Assembly: GCA_032768795.1 (NCBI GenBank)
Contig: CP136490.1
Span: 7,502,001-7,566,000 of the forward strand
Direction: 5' to 3'
Length of the DNA stretch: 64,000 nt
Source of the DNA: Tremella fuciformis
Lineage: Eukaryota > Basidiomycota > Tremellomycetes > Tremellales > Tremellaceae
The notes under the pieces are model-generated. The model was not told the origin of the DNA and searched no databases. It was given only the letters and a program-made list of their open reading frames with translations. The translations under genes were made by a program, and so were the position numbers. Positions 1-11,983 of the stretch are shown here, piece after piece; positions within the stretch are counted from its first letter, which is position 1; each line of letters begins with the position of its first letter.

Positions 1-553
1 GTCGGCGGAGCATCATTTCCACCGGTTGCGCGTGGAAGAGCAGATGGATGCGGAAGATGAGGATTCCGCCGACCCGCCTCTTGTTCGCCCCAGGCTGCTC
101 GACTTTCGCTCTTCCTCCAAGTGGTCGGCGCTGAGCTCGATGAACTCGTCCGACCAGACCACACCGGGCAGCTCTATCAGCGAGGCCAGCTTCTACGCGC
201 CTGATCCCATGGAGGCCCTCGGATTCCCCTCTGGTCCTCGACCCACCGCGAGCATGCAGCGCATCCCTAGTGGTCTGACTCGCATGTCAATCGCGAGCGA
301 TGCGACCGCCGAGACGGATATCACGATGACCCAGTCGATCTACGAGGCCGCCGACGAGGGCGCTCATGCGGGACTCAAGAGCGGCCCACGGCCTGTGCGT
401 CCCCGTCCGTACGTGGTGCCGTCTCGCGGGCGGGACCTGTCTGGCGACTCGATCCACGCGGAGCAGGAGGACGGAAGGACATTGAGCGAGAACATGCTCT
501 ATACCGTCGGTGTCCGGTCGCAAAGGGCAAGAAATGTCAGGCCCCCACGATAG
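1..553 (+). CDS. 3' end of an unrecognised Ser/Pro-rich protein (5' part lies outside the window)
   Basis: The frame is open from base 2 to a stop at 551-553 and has no convincing ATG start inside the window, so this is the C-terminal ~183 residues of a larger protein. The sequence is hydrophilic and rich in Ser, Pro, Arg and acidic residues (SSSKW, MNSSDQTTPGSSISEAS, PRPVRPRPYVV). No domain, membrane segment or catalytic motif is visible, and it looks intrinsically disordered. The composition would suit a regulatory tail of a signalling or cytoskeletal protein, but I cannot name the family. The coding call rests on frame length and on codon choice like that of neighbouring genes. Confidence 0.6.
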   Translation, partial: SAEHHFHRLRVEEQMDAEDEDSADPPLVRPRLLDFRSSSKWSALSSMNSSDQTTPGSSISEASFYAPDPMEALGFPSGPRPTASMQRIPSGLTRMSIASDATAETDITMTQSIYEAADEGAHAGLKSGPRPVRPRPYVVPSRGRDLSGDSIHAEQEDGRTLSENMLYTVGVRSQRARNVRPPR

Positions 554-1122
554 GCCGGACGCATACCCACCATTCCACTACTACCCCACTCTCAACGACT
601 GCCAGTCCGAGTCTCGACCTATTCCGGGCATTTAGAGACTAGAGAGAAGAAGATGGAGAGGATACCGCTCAGCTGGGCTGAGTCTGGATTGGACACCTTG
701 ATATGACGACTGCATCCCGAACCGCGATGACTTCACGACCCAAAACATGTCTTGTAACCCTGTTGCCCTGCTCTGTAGCGATGATATACACACGATGTGC
801 AATGACATATACTGTTTCTCGACATGCCCGACGAGTGTTGCAGTCTCAGCACTCCTCGAAAAGCTCGACGCGTCTCGGCAAGCTCTGACGAAGGCTCGGT
901 CTGGTTGAGTCTTGGCAAAGGCTCTGCCGGGGGTGTTTCACTGAGCGATGCAACGTCGTGACCTCCTTTCAAGATCATCGCTTCATGATGCTATGCTCGG
1001 GCAACCGGCGTTAACGGAACAGTCCACAAGTGCTGTTCGAGCTTGGCAGTATGCCCAAAGACATATAAGACTTGATTGAAGATGAGACTCGTCGTAGCAT
1101 AAACCATCCACGCCTCAGCAAT
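554..1122. other. Intergenic region with a TATA-like box for the next gene
   Basis: No convincing gene. The left part is the 3' flank of the upstream gene. A TATA-like CATATAA sits at 1062-1068, about 55 bp before the ATG at 1123, and is the likely core promoter of the small secreted protein gene. Open frames on the minus strand here lack start context and protein-like composition. Confidence 0.4.
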
Positions 1123-1556
1123 ATGCCATCTCTCACTCTGACCGCCCTCACCTCGATCCTCGCCCTGCTCTCCATGGCCAACGCGGGCGGCATCACCATC
1201 AACACGCACCCCGGCGTCGAGCTGCACTGGGAGAACGGCAGCGGGCAGTACCTCAACGGGGGCAACCACGTCAACTGGTTCTCCACGGGCGACACCACCA
1301 CGTGGACAGTCAAGAACGGCCTCAACGTCAGTACCGCGCGCTCCCCGCTTCCCCACTTCAGATAGCTGACGCCATTCAGACTTATCCGCATTGTTCTGTC
1401 GACACGTCCCGCGGGTTCCCGAAAGATTCCACGGTCGACTTTTGGTTCTCTGTGGGCGCCAACTACCTCTGGCCGTGCGACTGGCAGGAGATCCCGGGGC
1501 AGCCCGGGGAGTTCATCCGGATCGTATGCGAGGGGCCGGAGGCGACGTGCACCTGA
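1123..1556 (+). CDS. Small secreted cysteine-containing protein (126 aa), one intron
   Basis: Exon 1 is 1123-1326 and exon 2 is 1380-1556. The 53-nt intron starts GTCAGT, has branch motif GCTGAC and ends CAG; both joins are phase 0. The N-terminus is a clear signal peptide (about residues 1-21, MPSLTLTALTSILALLSMANA). The mature part of ~105 residues is rich in Gly, Asn, Thr and Trp and has four Cys, all in the second exon (HCS, PCD, VCE, TCT), enough for two disulfides. No known enzyme motif is visible. It could be a fungal effector-like or cell-wall-associated protein, but that is inference from size, secretion signal and Cys content only. Confidence 0.7.
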
Positions 1557-2111
1557 GTAGCGGTGGTGAGGGTTGTGAGCAGCGACGCATTGTCTTACTT
1601 TAGGATAGTGCTATATGTCTACTCTACATCGACTATGCCATTTGAACCTTCCTTCAGCAATCAGCGATCAGTGAGTGAGCTGCGATGTTGAGGGTGAGCC
1701 GAAAATAACCTGGGCGCCCCTTACGCAGACCCAAACTCACCAGGCACACGGCTGTCAAACGTCGAAAAAACGTGTCCGACCTATGACGTTTGCCTGTAAG
1801 CGAGTGAACAGTGAACAAACCGCAACACGGACCGATGACCATTGTGGTCTTGCATGCGTGACAGGTAGAAACGTTTTGTTCTATTGCACAGTCCTCGGAG
1901 GCCAGACGTGGACGACATCATCACCATCATCACGAATTGCACCGCTCGCCCAGGTCCAGACTCGCCCTTCCTTCCCCTCGCAACAGGTGTAGCCGTGGGG
2001 GTGTAACACGTTGCACCGCACCCCGTCCCCTCGATCCGCATATAACTCTCGGTCTCCCCTTCCCACTCTCCCCGTTCACCTCTACCTTCAGCCTTCGACA
2101 CCTCAACCAAG
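1557..2111. other. Intergenic region, promoter of the glutamate decarboxylase gene
   Basis: No supported gene. A TATA-like CATATAAC lies at 2039-2046, roughly 70 bp before the ATG at 2112, followed by a CT-rich stretch typical of fungal 5' UTRs. Short open frames on both strands here have no start context or recognisable protein. Confidence 0.4.
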
Positions 2112-4386
2112 ATGGCTCTCGGTCGACACGTCGACGCTGACAAGCTCATTGCCAAGTCTCTCGACCACCCCGTCCACAGGCATGCGGGCAAGCGGTGAGC
2201 TGCTCACGGTCCTTCCCGGTAGTGTGGGTGACTGACCCGCAGCCTCGACCTGCATGATATTCCCTATGCTTCCAGGTACGACATCGAGGTCGAGCTGCCC
2301 AAGTACAAGCTCCCGGCGGACGGCGTCAGCGCCAAGGTCGCCTACCAGCTCCTGCACGATGAGCTGCTGCTGGGTGAGTCCCCGTTCTCGCTGTAGCCGC
2401 CCACATGCTGACACTTAGATGGCAACCCCAACATGAACCTGGCGTCTTTCGTCCACACCTGGGTACCGGACGAGTGCCAGGACCTCATGACCGAGAACCT
2501 GAACAAGAACCTCGTCGACCAGGACGAGTATCCCGCGGCGACCGAGATCCACGACCGCTGTGTTGTGAGTCCCCTCGACCTCTATGTAGGAGCGCCCCTG
2601 ATGCCAGTCTATGATCTCTCACCTGTGGCACGCCCCCAAGGACGCTACCGCCATGGGTACAGCAACGACCGGCTCGTCCGAGGCCATCATGCTCGGCGGT
2701 CTCGCCCTCAAGCGCAGGTGGCAGGAGAAGATGAAGGCGGCCGGCAAGAACATCCACAACCCCGGCCCCAACATCGTCATGGGTGCCGAGGCCCAGGTCG
2801 CCCTCGAGAAGTTCGCCCGGTACTTTGAGGTGGAATGCCGTCTCGTACCCGTCACCAAGTCGGTGAGTCAACCCGCTGCCTGCGGACGAGCCTCAGCTGA
2901 GATGCCAGAGCAACTACGTCATGGATGCCAAGGAGGCCATGAAGTATGTCGACGAGAACACCATCGGTGTCTTTGTGTAAACCCTTCCATCTGACATGAG
3001 GGGCGTCGCTGATACCTAGGATCCTCGGGTCTACCTACACCGGAGTGTACGAAAATGTGCAGGCTATGGCTGCTGAGCTCGACGCGTACGAGGAGAAGAC
3101 CGGCATCCATGTTCCTATCCACGTTGACGCTGCATCTGGCGGCTTCGTCGCTCCCTTCGTCTCGCCAGACCTTGCTTGGGACTTCCGATGCCCTCGCGTG
3201 CAGAGGTGGGTCGGTGTACTTGGTTCTGGGACTAGGCTGACGGGGAATAGTATCAACGCCTCTGGGCACAAATATGGAATGAGTGAGCTGCTCTCTTACG
3301 AGAAGGAGGTCTCAGCTTATATATGTAGGCTCTGTCGGCGTAGGATGGGTCATCTGGCGTGGACCCGAGTACTTGCCCAAGGAGCTCATCTTCGAGTGAG
3401 CTGCTACTTTCCCATTGCGAGATGTAAGCTGATCAACGAGGCTGCACTACCTCGGCTCCACCGAGATGAGCTTCAACTTGGTGAGACAGCTGCTGGACTG
3501 ATTGGCGGACAGCTGAGCAATCAGAACTTCTCTCGACCGGCCCACCCTATCTTGGGTCAAATGTTCAACTGTAAGTGCTCAGCCATCTTGACGCCGACTC
3601 GAGCTGACTACAGTTATCAACCTCGGCTTCGCTGGCTACCGCCGCATCATGCAGAACGACCTGAGCAAAGCCCGTCTCATCTCCCGTGCGCTCGAGGGAT
3701 CCGGTTACTTCAAGGTCCTGTCCAACATTCATATCAAGAAGGAAGGAGCCGGTGCTCTGGAGGCCGCTGCCGAAGCCGCGACCCAAATCGTCAAAGGCCA
3801 AAAGGCATTCGACGAGGAAGACGCCGAGTTCTACCAGCCTGGTCTGCCTGGTGAGACCATCATACATGCCGACCGGATTGGACTGACAGTCCAGTCGTCT
3901 CGTTTGCCCTCACTGAAGAGATCAGGGCCCAGTACCCGAACCTCCAGCAGGCCTGGTGGCAGACACAGTTGCGGTCTATTGGCTGGATCATCCCCAAGTG
4001 AGCGGGTCTTCAAGTCTAGCAGCTGGCGCTGAGCAACAGCTACGCCCTCCCTCCTAACGAAGAGAAGCAGGAGATTCTTCGTGTCGTGGTCCGCGAGTCG
4101 CTCTCCGGCGATCTCGCAAGGAAGCTCATTGCCGACATCATCCACGTGTAAGCATCACTACATTCCTGGACGTCCGAGTAGGACTAATCGGTAGTACGGA
4201 AGACATCCTGAGCGGGAGTGGACCGTCTTTGCAGATGGCTGCGGTTGGCCTCAACGTTGGCCAGAACAAGGAAGACAAGCACGAAGGCATCGACACTGCT
4301 CATGTTTCTGTGAGTGGTCTATTCCCTTGTCTGAGAGCTCTGCTCATGCCCAGGCCAACACCAACACCTACGCCAAGCAGTGCTAG
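2112..4386 (+). CDS. GAD1: Glutamate decarboxylase (PLP-dependent), about fourteen short introns
   Basis: Decarboxylates L-glutamate to GABA in the cytosol, feeding the GABA shunt. Joined exons give the family in order: N-terminus [12 protein letters not shown], then the group II decarboxylase core with NLASFVHTW, the [12 protein letters not shown] turn, HVDAASGGF (Asp that contacts the PLP ring nitrogen) and [10 protein letters not shown], where the His-Lys pair holds the Schiff-base lysine (around 3251-3282). The following exons keep [23 protein letters not shown] and [12 protein letters not shown]. The tail ends TYAKQC at 4386, about the usual length for fungal Gad1 (~540-570 aa). Introns mostly begin GTGAGT/GTAAGC and end CAG. 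No frameshift or lost catalytic residue was seen. Individual minor splice junctions are less certain than the product. Confidence 0.95.
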
Positions 4387-5446
4387 GCGACGTGCCACGA
4401 AAAGCGCTCCTTCCCCTGTGTATTGCTCCCAGCAGCCGCAAGCGATGCAATTGAAACGAAAAAAGCAGACACGAAGACTGCGTGATCCTGTTCATGTCAA
4501 ACATGCAGCTACATGTCTTGATTGCCCTTGCAAAGTCTTGTATCGGGGAGTCGTCGCTGACGTTGCGTCCAGACTTTGACCGTCATTAGCGATGTCATGG
4601 ATGAAAGAAGATCAGCATGCCTCAGGCGCCTCGACGGTCCGGTCGGAATTCAGAATTGCCCGATCAGGTGAAACTGATTGTTGTCCCTGAAACGACGATC
4701 AGTCGAGGCAATTGTCGTTCCGCATAAGGTCATTTGGCGTCCATCGTTCACCTCTCGTTGCTCCGTGACCAAGGCGTCCTCTTTGACTTTTCCTTTCGTC
4801 CCTCGTTCCTACAGCTGCACGCCGCCACCACCCCCTGCTAGCCATGGCCGAGTGACCGATATCCTGACGCGACGCCTGACGTGTTTTCTAACCACATGGG
4901 CCGTCCACTGGCCGGGCGTTCCGAATGTCTCGCCCACTCTGCCCCCCTCGTTCTCTCCCATCTTACCGCCGGCAAGAGGCAAACATCGGTCGCGCGTGTT
5001 CTGTGCGGCCAGTTGACGCCTCTGGCCGGTCGAGTGTGCCTGATGCAGTCCCACAATGATCTGCGTCCCCCTCGATCGCTCTCCTTGCTCCTCCGCTGAC
5101 TTCATCGCTCCGGCAGAGGCGCCGCCAGGCCCACACTTGCCCGTGCCACCCATCGCAGACACCGGAGGCATTCCGGGCCGCCCGACGAGGGGTCCAGAGT
5201 AAGCGCAAGAGGCCTTTTCCGCTCCTTCTTCGTCCTCTTGCTTCGATTTTGTTTATATACCAAGCGCCCGCTTGGTTTGACTGACCCAGGTAATTCAGCA
5301 CACATCGGCAGACAGCCCGACGTCTGCTCATCGCAGCGACGACGGCTATAGCCTCGACACCGACGACGACGAACATAGAGGGGCCGGTCCCTTCGCCCGA
5401 CATTCCTTATACCGACACTCGTTAACACTTGCGACACCCGCCAACG
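4387..5446. promoter_or_regulatory. Long intergenic region with the promoter of the WSC/DUF1996 gene
   Basis: About 1.06 kb without a supported gene. The left part is the 3' flank of GAD1. The right part is pyrimidine-rich, with a TATA-like TTTATATAC at 5252-5260, about 190 bp before the ATG at 5447. Open frames on either strand (such as 4963-5403 minus) are low-complexity shadows with no protein signature. Confidence 0.4.
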
Positions 5447-8400
5447 ATGCTGCAAGCTCTCCTATCGCTCCTGCCGTGGTTGGGCGCCGCCCAGGCGTAC
5501 TTTATCATGTCGCAGAAGATCCTCGAGACGACCCGTCTTGACCCGTGAGCCACACACGAACTTGATGAAACGTGCTGATTTTTAGAATTGTCAACCCCGG
5601 ATCCATCTCGTCCCACGTACACTCGATTGCCGGCGGGTCCAACTTTGCCGAGAGCATGACCTATGCCGAGATGCAAGAGGGCGCATGTACGACCGCCGCC
5701 GTCTCGGTGGATCACTCGAACTACTGGGCGCCGCAGCTGTACTACTACAACCCGAACGCCTCGACCTTCTCGGCCATCCCCGCGCAGTACATGAACGCCT
5801 ACTACCTCCCGCGTCCAGGCACGAAAGACACCAAGGTCTACGCGTTCCCGGACGGCCTGCGCATGATCTCTGGCGACCCGAACCGCCGCACATTGGACAC
5901 CACCGACCCGGACGACCTGGCCATCACGTACGTCTGTCTCGACTTCACCACGAGCCACACGGGCGACCCGGCATGGGACCAGCGCAACTCGTTCTTCACG
6001 CACAATTGCCCGACTGGCATGCGCGCCCAGGTCAACTTTCCTAACTGCTGGGACGGCGTCAACCTCGACTCGGCCGACCACAAGTCGCACATGGCCTGGC
6101 CGTCTGGCGGCGTCAACGGCGGCGACTGCCCGTCGTCTCATCCCGTCCACCTCGTCTCCCTCTTCTACGAGTTCATCTGGGAGGTCCAGAACTTCCCGTA
6201 CAACACCGCCGGCAGCCCCACCTGGGTCCTCGCCAATGGCGACACCACCGGCTACGGCCTCCATGCGGACTTTATCAACGGCTGGCCCTCCCTTGTGAAC
6301 GGCACCAACGTCCTCCAGGAGGCGATCGACCAGTGCAACGACGACAATGGCGTCGGCGGCAACTTGCAGGACTGCCCTCCGTTCGTCCCGTACCTCGACT
6401 ACGACTCGTCCTACGCCTGCCAGCCGCAGAACGCCCTCGTCAACGAGGACGTCGGCTTCGACAAGCCGCTCACGGCTCTGCCCGGCAACAACCCCATCTG
6501 GATCGGTAACGGCTCCAAGCCCACCATTGCAGGCTACAACGAGACTGCCACCCTCTACAACACGTCGTCAGAGGTCCCGTCCGGCTGGTCCGCCGTCGGC
6601 TGTATCGCCGAAGGCACATCGGGCCGTGCCCTCTCTGCCAAGTCATTCTCCAATGCCAACATGACCCGCGCCGTGTGCATGGACTTCTGTGCCTCTTACG
6701 GCCTTCCGCTTGCTGGCGTCGAGTACGGCGACGAATGTTACTGCGACAGCGCGATGCGAAACGGGGCCACCAACACGACCCTCCTGGCCGACGACCGGTG
6801 TGGCATGGCTTGCGCCAACAACACGTACGAGAACTGTGGCGGCTCCAGCACGCTCAACCTCTTTGTCAACCCGTCTCTCTTTGACACCCCTGCTCTGCCT
6901 GCCGGATGGATCGCCAGTGGCTGCGTGACCGAGGCGACCAGTGGTCGCGCCCTAAGCGGCTACTCTACCTCGTCCAGCTCGATGACGCCCGCCAAATGTA
7001 TCGCGGCATGCGCGGCCAAGGGCTACCTCTACGCAGGTACCGAGTATGCCTCGGAATGCTACTGCGGCAACGGCTTCAATGCCGGGTCCAAGAACGCCTC
7101 CTCGACTGACTGCAACATGGCTTGCTCCGGCAGCATCCAGTCTACCTGCGGCGGTAGCAATCGCCTCACCACCTACCTCAACACCGCCCTCTGGAACCAG
7201 AACACTTCGTCGCCGACTTCCACTGTGTCTACTTCTGCCGCTGCTAACACCACCGTCGCCACTTCTACTTTGGCCAACACCACCGTCGCCACTTCTACTT
7301 TGGCCAACACCACCGTCGAGTCCTCGACCGCCACTGCCAACTCTACCACGGTCGCCTCTTCCACCAGCGTCGCCAACGCCACTATCACTTCCAGCTCTAC
7401 TGCCGCCGTCAACACGACGACGAAGGCGGCCACGTCAACCACAGCCAATGCCACTAGCACGACCACTACCTCTACCGTGGCTTCCACCACTGCCGCTGTG
7501 CCGTCGAACGTCCCCTCTGGCTGGTCATATGTTGGGTGCCAGGTGGACAGCTCGACACGCGCCCTCTCTGGCTACTCTACGTCGGGCAGCTCCATGACGT
7601 GGGCCACCTGCACGTCGCTCTGTGCCGCCAAGGGCTACCTCTACGCTGGTGTTGAGTACGGCGACGAATGCTACTGCGGCGCCACGCTCGGTGGCAGCAC
7701 CGCCGTGGCGTCTACCTGCAACATGGCCTGCGCGGGCGACAAGAACAGCACCTGCGGCGGCTCTATGCGCCTCACCGTGTTCAAGAACAACAACCCGCCT
7801 GCCACTGGTGTCGTGCCCTCCGGATGGTCGTCGATCGGCTGTATCGACGAGAGCTCCTCCGGGCGCATCTTCAACACCTACTCTTTCACCAGCTCGGCGA
7901 TGAACTACTCGCTCTGCCTCAATGCTTGCGCCGCCAAATCCCTCCCGTACGCCGGTATCGAGTACGCTTCGCAGTGTTACTGCGGTGCCGCACCCACTGT
8001 CAGCATCGTCAACGCCTCGTCGACCGACTGCAACATGGCCTGCTCCGGCGACGTCGGGGCCAACTGCGGTGGTCCCAACCGTCTCACGGCATTCTACAAC
8101 CCTTCTGCCGCCCCTGCGCCCGTGGTCCTCCCCACTGGCTGGTCTGCCGTCGGGTGCTACGTCGACCAGGGCAGCCCGCGCATCTTGAACGGATACGCCG
8201 TTTCGACGTCCAGTATGAACTGGACGCAGTGCATCGGCGCTTGCTCGGCCAAGGGGTACTCTTACGCCGGCGTCGAGTACGGCGACGAGTGTTACTGTGG
8301 CAACTCGCTTAATGCCACAGCCGCCACTTCGGGCTGCAACATGGCATGTGCGGGCGACAGCTTCAACGTGTGCGGTGGATCCAACCGGATGAACATCTTC

Positions 8401-8976
8401 CAGGGTCCCGCGACTACGACTACGACCAAGTCGTCGACGACATCGAGCAGCGCCACCAAGGCGTCCACCACCTCGACCACCACGACCGCGACCACCTCGT
8501 CTACCACCACAACTTCCACCACCACCGCCAAATCATCCACGACCACCGCGGCGGTCTCAGCGTCCACATCGGCTCCTGCGGGCTGGACCGCCTTTGGTTG
8601 CTACGTCGACACCGGCAGCCCGCGCGCCATCGGCGTGTACGCCTTCACGAGCGGGACCAACATGACCACCGAGATCTGCGTCGCGGGCTGCGCCGCCAAG
8701 GGCTTCACGCTGGCAGGTACCGAATGGGCCCAGGAATGCTACTGCTCCAACGGCACGCCGGCGTCGCTCACCCCTGCGCCCGCGACGGACTGCACGATGA
8801 AGTGCACGGGCAACTCGAGCGAGATTTGCGGCGATTCAAATCGCCTCAATGTGTACCAGCTCACCTCGGCCATCTCGTCCTCTTCTGGGTCTAGCACCAC
8901 TACGACCGGTGCGTCCACGTCGACAACGACGGCGGCCAAGCGAAGACGATCGCGCTTCGCTGCCGAGGAACAATAA
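5447..8976 (+). CDS. Secreted DUF1996 protein with six WSC domains (1162 aa)
   Basis: Exon 1 (5447-5544) encodes a signal peptide (MLQALLSLLPWLGAAQA) and a 41-nt intron (GTGAGC...TTTAG) joins it to exon 2 (5586-8976) to restore RLDPIVNPG. The first ~330 residues are a DUF1996 module (HVHSIAGGSNF, WAPQLYY, HYWA-type aromatic motifs, Cys pairs). Six WSC domains follow, each opening P(S/T/A)GW...GC, with CYC(G/S) and CGG(S/P) Cys motifs; WSC is a carbohydrate-binding Cys-rich fold. Ser/Thr-rich, probably O-mannosylated linkers follow WSC 2 and WSC 5. The C-terminus is basic (AKRRRSRFAAEEQ), with no membrane helix or GPI signal, so this is probably a wall-bound or secreted protein rather than a Wsc1-type stress sensor. 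Enzymatic activity is unknown. Confidence 0.9.
7258..7317 (+). repeat. Perfect 30-bp tandem duplication inside the WSC gene
   Basis: Two identical adjacent 30-bp units encode the ten-residue unit ATSTLANTTV twice, in the Ser/Thr-rich linker after the second WSC domain. The repeat keeps the frame and could vary in copy number between strains. Confidence 0.85.
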
Positions 8977-9137
8977 GCAAGCCCAATGGACAATGAACGG
9001 ATTGTTAAAAACATAGTAGTATAATCTACAGAAGACCTGGCACTGGATGCAGCGGTTGAATGTCCACAACATGGGTGCATAAGAGGCGCGGGAGTAATTA
9101 CAGGAATCTACAAAGAGAGGTGGCACAGGGAAAATGG

Positions 9138-10161
9138 CTAAGCCTTCTCCACAAGGCAGTCCGTCTCCTCGTCTCCGTAGGCCGGAAGTGTCTCCTCGCT
9201 CACATGGGCCGTGTTGTACTTGGCCGCCTTTGCCGCCTTGCGTTCCGCCTTCCTGTTGGCCTTGGCAGCACGGCGCTCAGCCCGGCGCTGAGCCCGGGCC
9301 TCGCGTCGGCCGGCGCGGCCAGCGCGCATGCGTCGGACGAAGAGCAGGAAGACCATGAAGAAGAAGTGCAGGATCGAGCCGAGTCCAGCGCCGAGGACAA
9401 AGGCCATGGCGATCGCTTCGGGCGCCGAGAGGTGCAGGAGCGCGCGGTGCAGTCGGCCGGAGAACGAGTGGAAGCGGCCGCCATGGCGACCAAAGCCGTG
9501 GTGGCCGTGCTTCCTGTGCCAGCCGCCCTTGCCCTCGAGCCCCTGGCCGGGGTATGCCCCCTGGACCGGCTCCCCCTCGCCATCTCGTAGCTGCTCGTTG
9601 GGCATGACGGGGAGGATGCGCACGTCGCCGCCTTCGAGGAAAGGAAGGACCTTGCCCTCGGCGGACTTGACCATCTCCTCGACATGCGCCTTCCAGGCCT
9701 CGCCCATCGCCCACTTCCCGTGGTGCTCGTGGACGTCTTGGTCGGCATGCTCGTGCTCGTGGTGGTGGTGGCGGTGTTTGTCTTGAACGGCAGAGGCGAT
9801 CATCTCCCAGTGGGAGGGCCGGGAGGCCTTCTTGATACCGAGGCGCTCGAGCAGGTCGCTAAAGGGTCCGTTCGACGCGGCCGTGCGGTGGTTCCCACAC
9901 GGTCGGCGAGTCGGCATGTTCCCACTAGCGTCCATGCCCTTGGCATCGCCCTCGTTGAGGAAGTCGAAGGGTGGTCGTCTGTATGGCGGAGGGGCGTCGA
10001 ATGCGTGCACCCGGTCGACTTGAGCGTCGACGGGCGTGAGGGAGATGATTCGCACGGGCATCGCGGAGGCGGAGGCGACTGCGGAATGTCAGCTTTGAAT
10101 TCTGGGAGTGATGCAGGTCGGGCTCACCGAGCGCGAGTGCCGCTGCGAGCGACAGCTTCAT
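9138..10161 (-). CDS. Secretory-pathway histidine-rich single-pass membrane protein (324 aa)
   Basis: Exon 1 is 10128-10161 and exon 2 is 9138-10078, with a 49-nt intron (GTGAGC...GCAG) between. Splicing creates a signal peptide (MKLSLAAALALVASASA) that the unspliced frame lacks. The luminal part contains His-rich tracts (KHRHHHHEHEHADQDVHEHH, later KHGHHGFGRHGG). One strong membrane helix follows (AIAMAFVLGAGLGSILHFFF...), then a highly basic Arg/Ala/Lys cytosolic segment and an acidic tail. Predicted topology is N-terminus out, C-terminus in. The His clusters suggest metal (Zn, Cu or Ni) binding by inference. I do not recognise a named family. It is convergent with the WSC gene, only 161 bp apart. 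Confidence 0.75.
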
Positions 10162-10433
10162 GTTGACGATCGACGAGTCAACAGTACACTGCGAGACTGG
10201 CCAGCAGTAGTGCTATTGGGATTGGTGTTGGAGATGCTGTGAGGGAAACAACAGAAAGAGAAAGGAAGTTGAGACGGAGGCGACGTGGGTGGCGCGGGCA
10301 ACGGAGAGGAATCTATTTGAGTTGGTCGAGGGTGGCAAATGCGGCGAGCGCCGCTCATCGGAGCCGTATTTCGACGTTTCGACAGCTTGCAGCTTCGCTG
10401 TTGCATCCACCGCAGCCCGGGAGTTCAGCAGCC

Positions 10434-11983
10434 ATGTCGGTCATGCTCGAGACGTCCCTGGGGGACATCATCATCGATCTCGAGGTGGCCAAGTGTCCGC
10501 GGACTTGCGAAAACTTCTTGAAATTGTGCAAAATCAAGTACTACGCCTTGAACGCGTTCTTCAATGGTAGGTAGCTTTCACATCCCTGGAGACCTCGAGT
10601 TGACGTGCAGTCTCCAAGGACTTCATTGCACAGACCGGCGACCCGACAGCAACTGGGACAGGCGGCGAGTCATTGTCATCGTACCTCCACTTTGTCTCTC
10701 AGTCCTCCAGCAGAGCTCCGCCACGGTACTTTTCCCCGGAGATCCTCAATTCGTTGAAGCACAAGGCCAAGGGGACCGTGTCCATGGCAGTGGCGCCGAC
10801 CAACCCGCCAGGATGCGGCTCGCAGTTCTTCATCACCCTCGCCGATAACATCGAGTATCTCGACGGCAAGCATGCGGTCTTTGGGCATGTCATCGAAGGG
10901 CTGGACACGCTGGACAAGATCAACGAGGCGTACTTGGACAAAGACGGTCGGCCGCTGCAGGATATCCGGATACGACATGTAGAGGTCCTCGAGGACCCAT
11001 TCCCCGACCCTGATAACCTCATCGAGATCCCTCCCTCGCCCATCAAACCCCCAGACGCGCTGCTCAGCGGCGTAGCCCGGATTGCGGATACGGAGAACCC
11101 GTTCGAGGAACATACTGAGGAGGAGAAGGAGGAGCTACGGCGGACCACGGCAGCCGCCTCGAGCGCTTTGACGCTCGAGATGATTGGCGATTTGCCATTT
11201 GCTGCCGTCAGACCGCCCGAGAATATCCTTTTCGTCTGCAAGCTCAACCCGGTTACGCAGGACGAGGATCTAGAGTTGATCTTTTCGCGTTTCGGCAAGA
11301 TCCTCAGCTGCGAGGTGGTGAGGGACAAAAAGTCAGGCGATAGTCTACAATACGCTTTCATCGAGTTTGACGAGCGCGAATCGGCCGAGCAGGTAAGCCA
11401 TGAGCAGTGAAAGCGGACCATGCTGATAATGCAGGCATACTTCAAGATGCAGAATGTCTTGGTCGACGATCGCCGTATATGGGTCGACTTCTCGCAGTCC
11501 GTCGCCAAGATGAACGGCGCATTCGTCTCGACAAATCCGAGAGGCGGTAGGGGAGGGCGCGGAGGACGAGGTGGACGCGGCGGATATGGCGGATCGAGAA
11601 ACGGCGACGGAGGCTATGGAGGCCGGGACAGGGATAATGGGTATGGCGGCCGAGGTCAGGTGTACCCGCGAGACGAGGGTCGTGGGTCTGACGGCTACGG
11701 CATGGTCTTCGAGGGGACTTCGATCAATGGAAGTGGACGGAAGAGGAGCCGCAGTCCCAGGCGGGATCGAGATTGGGATGAGAGGAGACATCGGGACAGA
11801 GAGCGGAGCCGAAGTCGAGAGCGCAAGAGTGGAAGGGACGATGGTCGAGATGAGTTCGGCAGAGACAGGCGGAATGACTACAAACGGGATCGCAGCCGAG
11901 AGCGCGACTCGTACAGGGAGCGAGACAGGGAACGAGATCGCGAGCATTATCGGGAACGCGAACGCGATCGCGATAGAAGATGA
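10434..11983 (+). CDS. CYP6: Cyclophilin-RRM-RS nuclear peptidyl-prolyl isomerase (PPIL4/Cyp6 type, ~487 aa)
   Basis: Exons are 10434-10566, 10611-11392 and 11435-11983, giving a continuous frame. Residues 1 to ~170 are a cyclophilin domain ([57 protein letters not shown]). An RRM follows ([20 protein letters not shown]1-like LQYAFIEF), then a Gly/Arg stretch and a long RS/RD/RE tail. This is the order of the PPIL4/Cyp6 family, isomerases linked to transcription and the spliceosome. The usual short loop between GGES and RYFSPEI is longer than normal here; an unrecognised mini-intron near 10669-10712 is possible, although the frame stays open. It is divergent from the His-rich gene, 272 bp away. 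Confidence 0.92.

Noticed and set aside
5422..6264. A 280-codon minus-strand open frame
   Set aside because: Antisense shadow of the WSC/DUF1996 gene in GC-rich codons, with Val/Arg-rich low-complexity content.
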